Origin: Acidovorax defluvii
Lineage (GTDB): Bacteria > Pseudomonadota > Gammaproteobacteria > Burkholderiales > Burkholderiaceae_C
DNA: 64,000 bases
NCBI GenBank assembly: GCA_003268905.1
Contig: QLTU01000006.1
Location: 62,001-126,000, forward strand
Reading direction: 5' to 3'
Positions 24,777 to 34,489 of this stretch are shown in pieces. The position numbers were made by a program, and so were the translations under genes. The stretch's first letter is position 1, and the number at the start of each line of letters is the position of its first letter. The notes under the pieces are model-generated. The model saw only the letters and a program-made list of their open reading frames with translations, ran no database searches and was not told the origin of the DNA.

Positions 24777-27083
24777 ATGTCCGTTGTGAATCAATTTGGA
24801 AAACTGTTCAATCGCAAGCCCGAGGAATCAGACACGGGGCTGGGTGCCGACGTGATCGGCGGTGGTCAGAATGTCCTGACAACGGGATCCATCGAGGGAA
24901 ATACAATGCGTGAGTCGTATCAGACAGACGCCATGAGCAGTGTTCAGGGTGATCCCGATGGCGTGTCGTCCGAGTTGTCCACCACGGACGCGGACGAAGA
25001 TCTTATTTCTTTGCCATTGCTGGGCGGCAACACGGCGGCTGGCCACCAGCGGAATTTGCTCGCATTGCTGGCCATTGGCGTGGTGCTGCTGGCGCTGATT
25101 GCTGGCTGGGTGCTTCGGCAGGCGGATCGTTCCGCCCAGCAGCTGGCTGCTACCGGTCAGTCGCTGATGCAGTCGCAGCGGCTTGCCAAGTCTGTCTCGC
25201 AGGCGCTGGTGGGTAGCCCGCAAGCCTTTCCCTATGTGGTGGAGAGCTCAGGGGTGCTGGCCCGCAATGTGCGTGCTCTCAACAGCGGCGACAGCGAACT
25301 GGGCGTCGAGTCCCTCGGTGAGCAGTTCAAGTCCGACCTGGAGGGTACGACCCCGCTCATGGAGAGCGCGGAACGCAACGCCGGCGTGATCATGGGCCAG
25401 CAGAAAATCCTGATGCAGGTAGGTGACGCGCTGCGCACCATCAACCGCCAGTCGTCTGATCTGCTGGAGATCGCTGAAACCGTGTTTTCGCTCAAGCTGC
25501 AGCAGAACGCGCCAGCCGCCGAAATTTCGGCTGCCGGTCAGCTGGTGATGTTGACCCAACGTATCGGTAAATCGGCCAACGAACTCCAGACCATGGAAGG
25601 CGTGAGCCCCGAGGCCGTGTTTTTGCTGGGTAAGGACTTGAACTCGTTCAAGGAAATTGCCCAGGGCCTGCTTGATGGCAGCCCTGAGCTGCGCCTGACG
25701 GCCACCAAGGATGCGCAGACACGCGAACAGCTCGAAGCGCTGATCAAGCTCTACGAAGAGACCCGCACGCAAGCCAGCGCCATTCTGGGCAACTTGCAGG
25801 GGCTGGTTTCTGCCCGTGAAGCCCAGTCCTCGATCATTAGCGACAGCGAGCCACTGCGTCGCCAGCTGGAAGGCCTGCAGGACAAGCTTTCTTCGCAAAC
25901 GGGTCTGGGCGCAGGCCAATTTGCTGCCTTGGCACTGGCTGGCCTGTTCGTTCTGCTTTGCGGTATCGGAATTTCCCGCGTGCAACTGCTGGACAGCCGG
26001 GGTCGTCAGGCAGCGGCTGAAGAGCAAAAGGATGCAAAGCGCCGGGAGCAGGAAGCCAAGCGCCAGGAGCAGGAAGCCAAGCGCGTCAATGACGCCAATC
26101 AGGCAGCCATTTTGCGTCTGATGAACGAATTGCAATCGGTGGCTGAAGGGGATCTGACAAAGGAAGCCACTGTGACGGAAGACATCACCGGTGCCATTGC
26201 CGACTCGGTGAACTACACGGTGGAAGAATTGCGCCAGCTGGTGGGAAGCGTTCAGAACACGGCGACCCGCGTGGCGCAGACGACCGCCCAGGTGGACAGC
26301 ACGTCGACGAAACTCCTTGCCGCTTCCACTGAACAGCTGCGTGAAATTCGTGAAACCGGCCGGTCCGTTCTGGACATGGCGACCCGAATCAATGAAGTGT
26401 CCACACAGGCGCAAGAGTCTGCCACGGTGGCTCGCCAGTCGCTGCAGGCGGCTGACTCGGGCTTGCAGGCCGTGCAGAACGCCATTGGTGGTATGAATTC
26501 GATTCGCGACCAGATTCAGGACACATCCAAGCGGATCAAGCGCCTCGGTGAATCTTCGCAGGAGATCGGTGAAATCACCGAGCTGATTTCCGACATTACC
26601 GAACAGACGAACGTGCTGGCCCTGAATGCAGCCATTCAGGCCGCTTCTGCGGGCGATGCAGGTCGAGGTTTCTCAGTGGTGGCGGAAGAAGTGCAGCGGC
26701 TGGCTGAGCGATCTGCCGATGCCACACGGCAGATTTCGGCCCTGGTGAAAGCCATTCAGACTGACACCCAGGATGCTGTGGCCGCTATGGAGCGTTCCAC
26801 GCAGGGTGTGGTTGAAGGAGCCCGACTGTCTGACAGTGCAGGTACTGCGCTGACCGAGATCGACCGCGTGTCGCGCCGCCTGGCCGAGCTGATTGAGCAG
26901 ATTTCGTCTTCGACGTCCCGTGAAGCCGTTCTGGCCAACGAGGTGGCCGACAACATCCAGCACATTTTTGCGGTGACCGAGCAGACGGGTGAAGGTACAC
27001 GCACGACAGCACAGCAGGTGAGTGAGCTTTCGCACATGGCTGAAGAACTGCGCCAATCGGTGGCACGTTTCAAGATCGCCTAA
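24777..27083 (+). CDS. pilJ: type IV pilus methyl-accepting chemotaxis protein PilJ
   Basis: Transmembrane receptor of 768 aa. A cytoplasmic N-terminal tail of about 90 residues precedes TM1 (NLLALLAIGVVLLALIAGWV, near 91). A periplasmic PilJ sensor region (about 115-378) follows, then TM2 (FAALALAGLFVLLCGIGISR, near 381). A charged linker with repeated REQEAKRQEQEAKR heptads and a HAMP-like segment leads to the signalling hairpin, whose tip includes EQTNVLALNAAIQAASAGDA and GRGFSVVAEEVQRLAERS. It senses signals tied to surface contact in Pseudomonas; ligands here are unknown. Confidence 0.94.
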   Translation: MSVVNQFGKLFNRKPEESDTGLGADVIGGGQNVLTTGSIEGNTMRESYQTDAMSSVQGDPDGVSSELSTTDADEDLISLPLLGGNTAAGHQRNLLALLAIGVVLLALIAGWVLRQADRSAQQLAATGQSLMQSQRLAKSVSQALVGSPQAFPYVVESSGVLARNVRALNSGDSELGVESLGEQFKSDLEGTTPLMESAERNAGVIMGQQKILMQVGDALRTINRQSSDLLEIAETVFSLKLQQNAPAAEISAAGQLVMLTQRIGKSANELQTMEGVSPEAVFLLGKDLNSFKEIAQGLLDGSPELRLTATKDAQTREQLEALIKLYEETRTQASAILGNLQGLVSAREAQSSIISDSEPLRRQLEGLQDKLSSQTGLGAGQFAALALAGLFVLLCGIGISRVQLLDSRGRQAAAEEQKDAKRREQEAKRQEQEAKRVNDANQAAILRLMNELQSVAEGDLTKEATVTEDITGAIADSVNYTVEELRQLVGSVQNTATRVAQTTAQVDSTSTKLLAASTEQLREIRETGRSVLDMATRINEVSTQAQESATVARQSLQAADSGLQAVQNAIGGMNSIRDQIQDTSKRIKRLGESSQEIGEITELISDITEQTNVLALNAAIQAASAGDAGRGFSVVAEEVQRLAERSADATRQISALVKAIQTDTQDAVAAMERSTQGVVEGARLSDSAGTALTEIDRVSRRLAELIEQISSSTSREAVLANEVADNIQHIFAVTEQTGEGTRTTAQQVSELSHMAEELRQSVARFKIA

Positions 27084-27137
27084 CGCCGCCATCAAGCAGT
27101 CATCAACCAGCGGCTCATTTCAGCCGGGGACGAATTC

Positions 27138-30100
27138 ATGTCATCTATTGATGTCAACAATGCACCGGCCACAGATGGAATCCCGGGCGATCAAGACCTG
27201 GGTCCTTTGGCGTGGGTGCTTGACGAGCTGCGCAAATCTCTCGATGGCGCAGTCAAGGCGATGCGCCGTTTTGTGCGCGACGCCGAACTGGCGCGTGAGT
27301 CGGATTTGGCGTCCCTGGATGCGGGTGCTTTGCGCATTGCGCGGCAGCAGCTGCACCAGGCGAGCGGGGCGCTTGAAATGGTGGGCATGGGTTCGCCAGC
27401 GCTGGTCCTGCGTGGCATGGAATCGGCTGTTCAAAAGTTTGTGCAACGTCCTGAGCAATGCACGGATGAAGCGGCAGCAGTCATCGAGCGTGCCAGTTTC
27501 GCGCTCATTGAATACCTTGAAAACGTACTGGGTGGCAAAGCCGCGTCTGCAGTAGCCCTGTTCCCTCAGTACCGGGATGCCCGGGCACTGGCGGGTGGCG
27601 AGCGTGCTCACCCCGCAGACCTGTGGCCTGCTGAGCGTCGCTTTCGTGAGCCGGAAGACTCTGTAGCCGTTGCTCCGCTGCCCTATGGCCCCGAAGCCCG
27701 GGCGCGCCTTGATTCCGCTGTTCTAAAAATCGTCAAATCGGGCGATCTGAGCGCTGCGACCAGCATGCGTGAAACCTGTCTGGGCTTTGTTGCGGCCCAG
27801 TCAGACCGACATGCGCGTGCCTTCTGGAAGATTTGTGCCGGCTTTTTCGAAGCCCTTGGCAAGGGCATGCTGGCCCCTGATGTCTATGTGAAGCGGGTAG
27901 CGTCCCGCGTGCTGATGCAATACGCCACGCTGGCCAAAGGCGACACCGCGATTGCGGATCGCCTGGTTCAGGATCTGCTTTTCTTCTGTTCACAGGCTAG
28001 GCCAGCGGACGGTGAAGAGGACAAGGCTGCGGCGCTGCAAGCAGTGCGAAAGTCGTTTGGCCTGGAGCGGTTCAAACCGGTCGACTATGAAACCGCGCGT
28101 TTCGGACGGTTTGATCCTGCCTTGCTGGCGCAGGCCCGCAAGCGCATTGCGTCTGCCACGGAAACCTGGTCGGCGCTCGCCGGTGGTGATCGCAACAAGC
28201 TTAAGCCTGCGGCTGATCAGTTCAGCCTGGTTTGCGACTCATTGCGCAAACTGCATCCGGGAAGCGAGAGTCTCGCTGCGGGTCTGACCCGTGCTGTTGA
28301 GGCAACGACGCGATCAGGAGAGCCTCCGTCCGCAGCGCTGGCGATGGAGGTGGCGACCTCGGTGCTTTACCTTCAGGCGGCTTTTGAGGAACTGGATGCT
28401 GCCGACGACCAGATGGAGGTGCGTGCAGAACGTCTCGCGGAGCGACTGGATGCCGTGGGTGCAGGCGCAGAGCCAGAACCCCTTGAGCTGTGGATGGAAG
28501 AGCTGTACCGGCGTGTCAGCGACAACCAGACCATGGGCAGTGTGGTGGACGAGTTGCGCTCCACCCTGGGCGAGGCAGAGAAATCACTAGACCAGTTTTT
28601 CCGCAATCCGCAAGACACGGCGGTGCTCGCGGCAGTGCCGGGCCACTTGGCACAGATGCGTGGCGTGCTGTCCGTACTGGGCCTGGACCAGGCGTCGCTG
28701 GCGGTGGTGCGCATGCGCGACACCGTCGAGCGGCTGCTCATCAATGAAATTCCAGAAGAAGAGCGCCAGCCCTCATTCGAGAAACTGGGTAACAGTCTGG
28801 GTGCGCTCGGGTTCCTGATCGACATGTTGAGCTACCAGCGCACGATGGCGCGCAAGCTCTTTGTCTACGATGAAGAACTGGGTGAGCTGCGCATTCTGGT
28901 GGGCAAAGCCCGCGCGCGTGCCACAGATGATGTGGCAGAAGCACCGGAGAAATTGGAGGAGCGCGTCGCTCCGCCGATGCCCGATGTTGTGCCGCGCTTC
29001 CCTGCGCAGGAGGTGCCCGCGTCGGCACCGGCCGTTACGGCAACGCCGGCGGACGCCAGCCCTGCTGCTGCATCGGACGAGTTGGCATCCGATATTTTCT
29101 TTGACCTGCAAACACCGCAGGAGCCGTTGCCGGTAGCGTCTGACCTGCCACCTGTCGTGGTGCCCTCTGCCGTTCCCGCTTCGCAGCCGGAGGTGGACGA
29201 TGAGTTGCTGGATGTGTTTCTGGAAGAAGCCCGCGAAGTCGTGGCCACTGGTCTGGCTGCCATCAACGTGCTGGTTGAAGAGCCCGCCAATCTGAGCGAG
29301 CAAACCACTTTGCGTCGTGCGTTCCATACGCTCAAGGGCAGCTCACGCATGGTGGGGCTCAATGATTTTGGTGAGGCAGCCTGGTCGATGGAGCAGGTGC
29401 TGAACGCTTGGCTGGCTGAGCAAAAACCCATGCAGCCCACTTTGCTGCAGTTGTCTTCCGATTGTTTGCAGGCATTTGACCGTTGGGCTGATGACATTGC
29501 TGCAGGGGCTGCATCGGCCTGGTCGCCGGAGGCATTCTGCAAATCTGCTGATGCTATGCGCCTTGACGGCAGCTTGCTGCCGCTCGTGGTGCCTGGGGCT
29601 GCAGTGGCATCCGTTGCACCCGATGTGGTGGAGCCGGAGATGCCGCTGGAGGCCGCGCCACGCGCAGCAGATGCGCCCGACACTGGCTTGCAGGCCGTCG
29701 AGCCATCGCTGGATGCGTTGTCTTCTGAAAAAGCCGGGGATGCGGGCGCAGTCGATGAGTTTGCGGCATTGATGGCGGATTTTGCTGAAACCGAGATGAC
29801 GCCGGAATTCGCCGCGGTAGCGCCAGACGCGGTCGCGTCGGCAGCGACGGTGACCGAGGATATCGATTTCTCCGTGTTCTCCGAGGCTCTGAACGAGGCG
29901 CAAGCAACACCGGCAACGGTAAGCCAGCTGTTGCCTCTGGACCTGGAGTTGCCAGATCTGGAGCCTGCGTCTTCCGTTGCCATGGATGTCGACCGCACCG
30001 AAGCAGCGGCGATTGGTGCAATGCAGGATCAACCGGATGATCTTCCATTGATGGCGGCTGGTGAGCCTGAATTTTTGCCTGAGATTGCCCAGGCACCAGA

Positions 30101-33100
30101 CTTCTCCGATCTGGCGGCGGCAAATTCGCCAGAGATCCTGGAACCGGTCGCGGCTGAAGCTTTTGTGCCCGAAGAAGAAGCTCCGTCTGATGAAGCGGTC
30201 AAGGTCATTGAAAGCTTGCGGATCGGTATTCCACTCTACAACGTGTACCTCAACGAGGCCGACGAATGGTCGCGGCGCTTGGTGACGTGTTTGCAGGAGT
30301 GGGCGCTGGAATTGCACGAGCCTTTGCCGGACATCGCTGTTGCCCTGGCGCATTCGCTGGCAGGCAGTTCGGCCACCGTGGGATTCACCGCACTGTCAGA
30401 GCTGGCGCGGGTGCTTGAGCATGCTCTGCAGCATGTTCAACTGCAGTCGGGCGGCACGGCAGAGCAGGCCGAAGTATTCATGGCGTCGGCAGATGACATT
30501 CGTCGTCTCTTGCACCAGTTTGCTGCCGGGTTCCTGAAGGAGCCGAGCGCGGAAGTGCTGCAGCAACTGCGTGAAATCCTGGAGACCGAGGTGGTCAACA
30601 CCCTGTCGCCTCCTGAGGACGACCTCGATGAGTTCGGCGATTTCGCCGGGACCCCTGAAGCTGATCAGACCGCTGAAATTGAGCCTGAGCCCGTACCAGC
30701 CGAGGCACCCACTGTGCAAGCGGCCGAAGTGGTGGCTGCAGGCTATGTCGCGCCGGCCTTGTCTATTGTTGGGAGTGACCGCGACCAGCACATCGACGAT
30801 GCTATAGCACACGCAGTATCCGCAGGTTCAGATGTCGATGATGACATTGACGCCATCGATGTCATCGACCCTGATCTGTTCCCCATCTTTGAAGAAGAAG
30901 CCGCTGAGTTGCTGCCCCAGCTGGGCGGTGCGTTGCGACAATGGGCATCCCGTCCGGACAACCTCGGTGCACGCAACGAAGTGCTGCGTGCCCTCCACAC
31001 GCTCAAGGGTAGTTCGCGCCTTGCAGGCGCCATGCGCCTCGGGGAAATGTCCCACCGGCTGGAGTCTGCAATCGAGCAGCTCGACATGGAAACCGTCACC
31101 GCGGACCAGATCGAGCCGTTGCTTGCGAGTTTCGATGGTCTGCAGGCGAATTTTGAGTTCCTCCGCGTTGTTGGCGGGCAAGAACCTGCCGATGCCGCGG
31201 CTGCAGTCCCTGCGGCACCAGGCGATCTGGCCGACGCTACCAAAGTGTCGGGCGCAGCAACTGCGCCGGCGGTGCCTGCATCCGCACCAACGGTTCGGCT
31301 TCCCGGGGCTTCGCAGCTGGCGCCTGTGCGTGTGGCCGCGAACCAGTCGGTGCGCGTGCGTGCGCAGTTGCTGGACCGTCTGGTGAACCAGGCGGGCGAG
31401 GTCATGATCAGCCGTTCGCGCCTCGACGTTCGTCTGGGGCAGTTCCGCAATTCTCTGTCCGACCTGTCCGGCAACCTGGATCGGTTGCGCCAGCAGCTGC
31501 GCGACATCGAAATGCAGTCCGAAACGCAGATGCAGTCACGTTTGGCGCTTTCCAAAGACTCTGCTGCCGGGTTCGATCCGCTTGAGTTTGACCGTTTCAC
31601 GCGGGTGCAGGAGCTGACGCGCATGATGGCCGAGTCTGTCAACGACGTGGCTACCGTGCAGCGCAACCTGCAGCGCGCTATGGAAGGGGCCGAAGACGAT
31701 CTGATTGCGCAGGGCCGCCAGGCGCGTGAGCTGCAGCGTGATCTGCTGCGCACCCGCATGGTGGAATTTGAAGGCATTTCCGAGCGTTTGTATGCGGTGG
31801 TGCGCCAGGCTTCCAAGGAAACCGGCAAGCAGATCAAGCTGGACATTACCGGCGGCTCCATTGAAATGGACCGTGGCGTGCTCGATCGCATGACGCCCGC
31901 TTTCGAGCATTTGCTGCGCAACTGCGTGGCGCACGGCATCGAGGCGCCCGACGCACGGGTCGCCGCAGGAAAGCCAGCGTCTGGCACCATCACCGTGGAT
32001 CTGCGCCATGAAGGCAACGACGTGTCGGTGGAATTCCGGGATGATGGTGCCGGTCTGGACCTTCAGCGTATCCGGGAAAAGGCTCTGGCGCAGGGCATTG
32101 TGCAGGCGGGCGAAGAAATCAGCGATGCCGATGCCGTCAACCTGATCTTCACGCCGGGCTTTTCCACAGCCTCCGAACTGACGGGGCTTGCCGGTCGCGG
32201 CATTGGCATGGACGTGGTGCGTTCCGAGGTCAATGCATTGGGCGGTCGAATTGAAACCTTCACCGAATCGGGCAAGGGTGCCGCCTTCCGCATGGTGCTG
32301 CCGTTGACCACTGCCGTGACGCAGGTGGTGATGCTGCGCGCTGGAGACATGTCGATTGGCGTGCCTGCCAACGTGGTCGAAATTGTGCGTCGCACCTCGG
32401 CGGCCGATCTCGAAGAAGCGTATCGCACGGGCTTCTTTGATGACGGCTTCGAGCAATTGCCTTTTTTCTGGGTGGGCGCTTTGCTGCAAGCTTCGACGCG
32501 CAGCAATGAAGCCGCAGGCAAGACCCGGCCCGTGGTGATTTTCCGCAGTGCGTCGCAACGCATCGCCATGCACGTGGATGAAGTGCTGGGCAATCAAGAA
32601 GTCGTGGTGAAGAACCTGGGGCCTCAGCTGTCACGCCTGCCGGGCTTGGCCGGGATGTCGGTGCTTGCCTCTGGGGCCGTGGTGTTGATTTACAACCCGG
32701 TGGCCTTGTCCACGGTGTATGGCGATCAGGTACGTGCGGCCAGCGCCGGCTTGCCCGTCACGCTGGAAACCGAAGGTGCTGGCACCGGCAAGCCTGCGAC
32801 GTCGATGCTTGCAGGGCCCACGCAGGTGCCTTTGGTTCTGGTGGTGGATGATTCGATTACGGTACGCCGTGTCACGCAGCGGTTGCTGCAGCGTGAGGGT
32901 TACCGGGTGGCCCTCGCTGCCGATGGGCTGCAGGCACTCGAGCGCTTGCAGGAAGAGCGCCCAACGGTCGTGCTGTCCGATATTGAAATGCCGCGCATGG
33001 ACGGCTTTGACCTGGCGCGCAACATTCGCGCAGACGGTGCGCTGCGGGGCCTGCCCATCATCATGATTACCTCTCGCATTGCAGAAAAGCACCGCGAGCA

Positions 33101-33209
33101 TGCGATGGAGCTCGGTGTGAACCATTACCTGGGCAAACCTTACTCGGATGAAGAGTTGCTCAGTCTCATCCAGCATTACGCCCGGCTGGAGGCAACCGCA
33201 GAGGCATGA
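27138..33209 (+). CDS. chpA: hybrid chemosensory kinase ChpA (PilL)
   Basis: Very large CheA-type kinase of 2023 aa. Phosphotransfer modules are visible at about 732 (FHTLKGSSRMVGL), 1071 (HSLAGSSATVGF, a less canonical copy) and 1288 (LHTLKGSSRLAGA), with further helical Hpt-like material nearer the N-terminus. Long acidic, Pro/Ala-rich linkers separate them. The dimerisation helix (RVRAQLLDRLVNQAGEVMIS) is near 1405, the ATPase N-box (FEHLLRNCVAHGIEAPDAR) near 1590 and G-boxes in DDGAGLDL and GRGIGMDVV. A CheW domain (about 1730-1860) and a C-terminal receiver with phospho-Asp in VLSDIEMPRMDGFDL (about 1947) follow. It phosphorylates PilG and PilH. Start ATG 27138 has GGGGA 7 nt upstream. 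Confidence 0.95.
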   Translation: MSSIDVNNAPATDGIPGDQDLGPLAWVLDELRKSLDGAVKAMRRFVRDAELARESDLASLDAGALRIARQQLHQASGALEMVGMGSPALVLRGMESAVQKFVQRPEQCTDEAAAVIERASFALIEYLENVLGGKAASAVALFPQYRDARALAGGERAHPADLWPAERRFREPEDSVAVAPLPYGPEARARLDSAVLKIVKSGDLSAATSMRETCLGFVAAQSDRHARAFWKICAGFFEALGKGMLAPDVYVKRVASRVLMQYATLAKGDTAIADRLVQDLLFFCSQARPADGEEDKAAALQAVRKSFGLERFKPVDYETARFGRFDPALLAQARKRIASATETWSALAGGDRNKLKPAADQFSLVCDSLRKLHPGSESLAAGLTRAVEATTRSGEPPSAALAMEVATSVLYLQAAFEELDAADDQMEVRAERLAERLDAVGAGAEPEPLELWMEELYRRVSDNQTMGSVVDELRSTLGEAEKSLDQFFRNPQDTAVLAAVPGHLAQMRGVLSVLGLDQASLAVVRMRDTVERLLINEIPEEERQPSFEKLGNSLGALGFLIDMLSYQRTMARKLFVYDEELGELRILVGKARARATDDVAEAPEKLEERVAPPMPDVVPRFPAQEVPASAPAVTATPADASPAAASDELASDIFFDLQTPQEPLPVASDLPPVVVPSAVPASQPEVDDELLDVFLEEAREVVATGLAAINVLVEEPANLSEQTTLRRAFHTLKGSSRMVGLNDFGEAAWSMEQVLNAWLAEQKPMQPTLLQLSSDCLQAFDRWADDIAAGAASAWSPEAFCKSADAMRLDGSLLPLVVPGAAVASVAPDVVEPEMPLEAAPRAADAPDTGLQAVEPSLDALSSEKAGDAGAVDEFAALMADFAETEMTPEFAAVAPDAVASAATVTEDIDFSVFSEALNEAQATPATVSQLLPLDLELPDLEPASSVAMDVDRTEAAAIGAMQDQPDDLPLMAAGEPEFLPEIAQAPDFSDLAAANSPEILEPVAAEAFVPEEEAPSDEAVKVIESLRIGIPLYNVYLNEADEWSRRLVTCLQEWALELHEPLPDIAVALAHSLAGSSATVGFTALSELARVLEHALQHVQLQSGGTAEQAEVFMASADDIRRLLHQFAAGFLKEPSAEVLQQLREILETEVVNTLSPPEDDLDEFGDFAGTPEADQTAEIEPEPVPAEAPTVQAAEVVAAGYVAPALSIVGSDRDQHIDDAIAHAVSAGSDVDDDIDAIDVIDPDLFPIFEEEAAELLPQLGGALRQWASRPDNLGARNEVLRALHTLKGSSRLAGAMRLGEMSHRLESAIEQLDMETVTADQIEPLLASFDGLQANFEFLRVVGGQEPADAAAAVPAAPGDLADATKVSGAATAPAVPASAPTVRLPGASQLAPVRVAANQSVRVRAQLLDRLVNQAGEVMISRSRLDVRLGQFRNSLSDLSGNLDRLRQQLRDIEMQSETQMQSRLALSKDSAAGFDPLEFDRFTRVQELTRMMAESVNDVATVQRNLQRAMEGAEDDLIAQGRQARELQRDLLRTRMVEFEGISERLYAVVRQASKETGKQIKLDITGGSIEMDRGVLDRMTPAFEHLLRNCVAHGIEAPDARVAAGKPASGTITVDLRHEGNDVSVEFRDDGAGLDLQRIREKALAQGIVQAGEEISDADAVNLIFTPGFSTASELTGLAGRGIGMDVVRSEVNALGGRIETFTESGKGAAFRMVLPLTTAVTQVVMLRAGDMSIGVPANVVEIVRRTSAADLEEAYRTGFFDDGFEQLPFFWVGALLQASTRSNEAAGKTRPVVIFRSASQRIAMHVDEVLGNQEVVVKNLGPQLSRLPGLAGMSVLASGAVVLIYNPVALSTVYGDQVRAASAGLPVTLETEGAGTGKPATSMLAGPTQVPLVLVVDDSITVRRVTQRLLQREGYRVALAADGLQALERLQEERPTVVLSDIEMPRMDGFDLARNIRADGALRGLPIIMITSRIAEKHREHAMELGVNHYLGKPYSDEELLSLIQHYARLEATAEA

Positions 33210-33216
33210 TTCCGGT

Positions 33217-33244
33217 GGGCTGGCCCGCAAGGGCCGGTCAGCCC
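33217..33244 (+). other. GC-rich hairpin between chpA and the PilU-type gene
   Basis: GGGCTGGCCC, loop GCAA, then GGGCCGGTCAGCCC. It forms a stable stem with a small bulge but has no U-tract. It could slow polymerase or stabilise the upstream mRNA end. Confidence 0.5.
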
Positions 33245-33296
33245 GGGCATTCTTGCCGGCACTGCCGGTAAGATGCCTGCATGATCAGGAGGCCTC

Positions 33297-34451
33297 ATGG
33301 ATTCGCAAACACCTGCGGCAGATGGCCGCCTGCTGTCTTGCCTTGCGCTGATGGTGCGCGAAGGCGCTTCGGACCTTTTTCTTCTGGCGGGTGCACCGCC
33401 CACGCTCAAGCGCCAGGGGGCCTTCCTGCCAATCACCAAGGGGTCGGTGACTGCCGAGGACGTCCGGACGATGGTGTATTCGATCATGCGCAAGGCGCAG
33501 ATCGATGAGTTTGAAGCCTCGAAGGAATGCGATTTTTCGTTCCAGTCGCAGGATCTGTCGCGCTACCGTGTCAATGTGCACCTGCAGCGCGGCAATGTGG
33601 GGGTGGTCGTCCGCCATGTCACGGCCAAGATTCCTAGCCTTGACGAACTGGGCTTGCCGCCGGTGCTCAAACAGCTCGCCTTCCTGAAAGGTGGGCTGGT
33701 GCTTACCGTCGGTTCTGCCGGGTCGGGCAAGACCACCACACTGGCCGCGATGCTGGACTATCGCAACGAGAACACGGCGGGGCATATTCTCACCGTGGAA
33801 GACCCCATCGAGTACCTGCACACCCACAAGAAATCGTTGGTGACACAGCGCGAGGTGGGGCTCGATACCGCGTCGTATGACGAGGCCTTGCGGCGTGCGA
33901 TGCGGGAGGCGCCGAACGTGATCATGATTGGCGAGATACGCGACCGGGCCTCCATGCAGCATGCGCTGCATTACGCCGAATCCGGGCATCTGTGCGTGTC
34001 CACTTTGCACGCCAACAATGCCAACCAGGCGGTGCAGCGGATTGTGAATTTTTTCCCCGAGCAGGCCCATCGCCAGCTGTTGATGGACCTGTCACTGAAT
34101 CTGCAGGCCGTGGTGGCCCAGCGGCTGGTCAAAAACGTGCACGGATCGGTGGTGCCAGCGATGGAGGTGATGCTGCTCACCCCCTACGTGTCGGAGCTGA
34201 TTCAGAAGGGCCAGATCGACGAGATCAAGACGGCCATTGCGCGCAGTGGTGAGCAGGGCATGTGCACCTTCGATCAATCGCTGTTTGAGCTGTATGAGCG
34301 CGGTGTCATCTCGCCAGCCGAAGCTGTGGCCAATGCCGACAACCGCACCGATGTATCGTTGCGCCTGCGCCTGGCCTCGGGTGCGCCCCTGGGGGTGGAT
34401 GGAATGCGCATGAGCGACCAGACTGCCGAGGACGCACCACCCGCAGCGTGA
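33297..34451 (+). CDS. pilU: PilT/PilU-family type IV pilus retraction ATPase
   Basis: Hexameric secretion ATPase of 384 aa powering pilus retraction. Walker A is GSAGSGKTTT (about residue 140), the Asp box is ILTVEDPIEYLHTHKKSLV, Walker B is NVIMIGEIRDRASMQHAL, and the His box is GHLCVSTLHANNANQAV. A PAS-like N-terminal domain precedes these. GSAGSGKT rather than PilT's GPTGSGKS, the length and the C-terminal extension point to PilU, the accessory retraction ATPase. AGGAGG at 33287-33292 sits 4 nt before the ATG. Context beside chpA fits. Confidence 0.88.
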   Translation: MDSQTPAADGRLLSCLALMVREGASDLFLLAGAPPTLKRQGAFLPITKGSVTAEDVRTMVYSIMRKAQIDEFEASKECDFSFQSQDLSRYRVNVHLQRGNVGVVVRHVTAKIPSLDELGLPPVLKQLAFLKGGLVLTVGSAGSGKTTTLAAMLDYRNENTAGHILTVEDPIEYLHTHKKSLVTQREVGLDTASYDEALRRAMREAPNVIMIGEIRDRASMQHALHYAESGHLCVSTLHANNANQAVQRIVNFFPEQAHRQLLMDLSLNLQAVVAQRLVKNVHGSVVPAMEVMLLTPYVSELIQKGQIDEIKTAIARSGEQGMCTFDQSLFELYERGVISPAEAVANADNRTDVSLRLRLASGAPLGVDGMRMSDQTAEDAPPAA

Positions 34452-34489
34452 ACGTCCCGCCGTCTCAACGGCCCAGGCACGATCCACGA

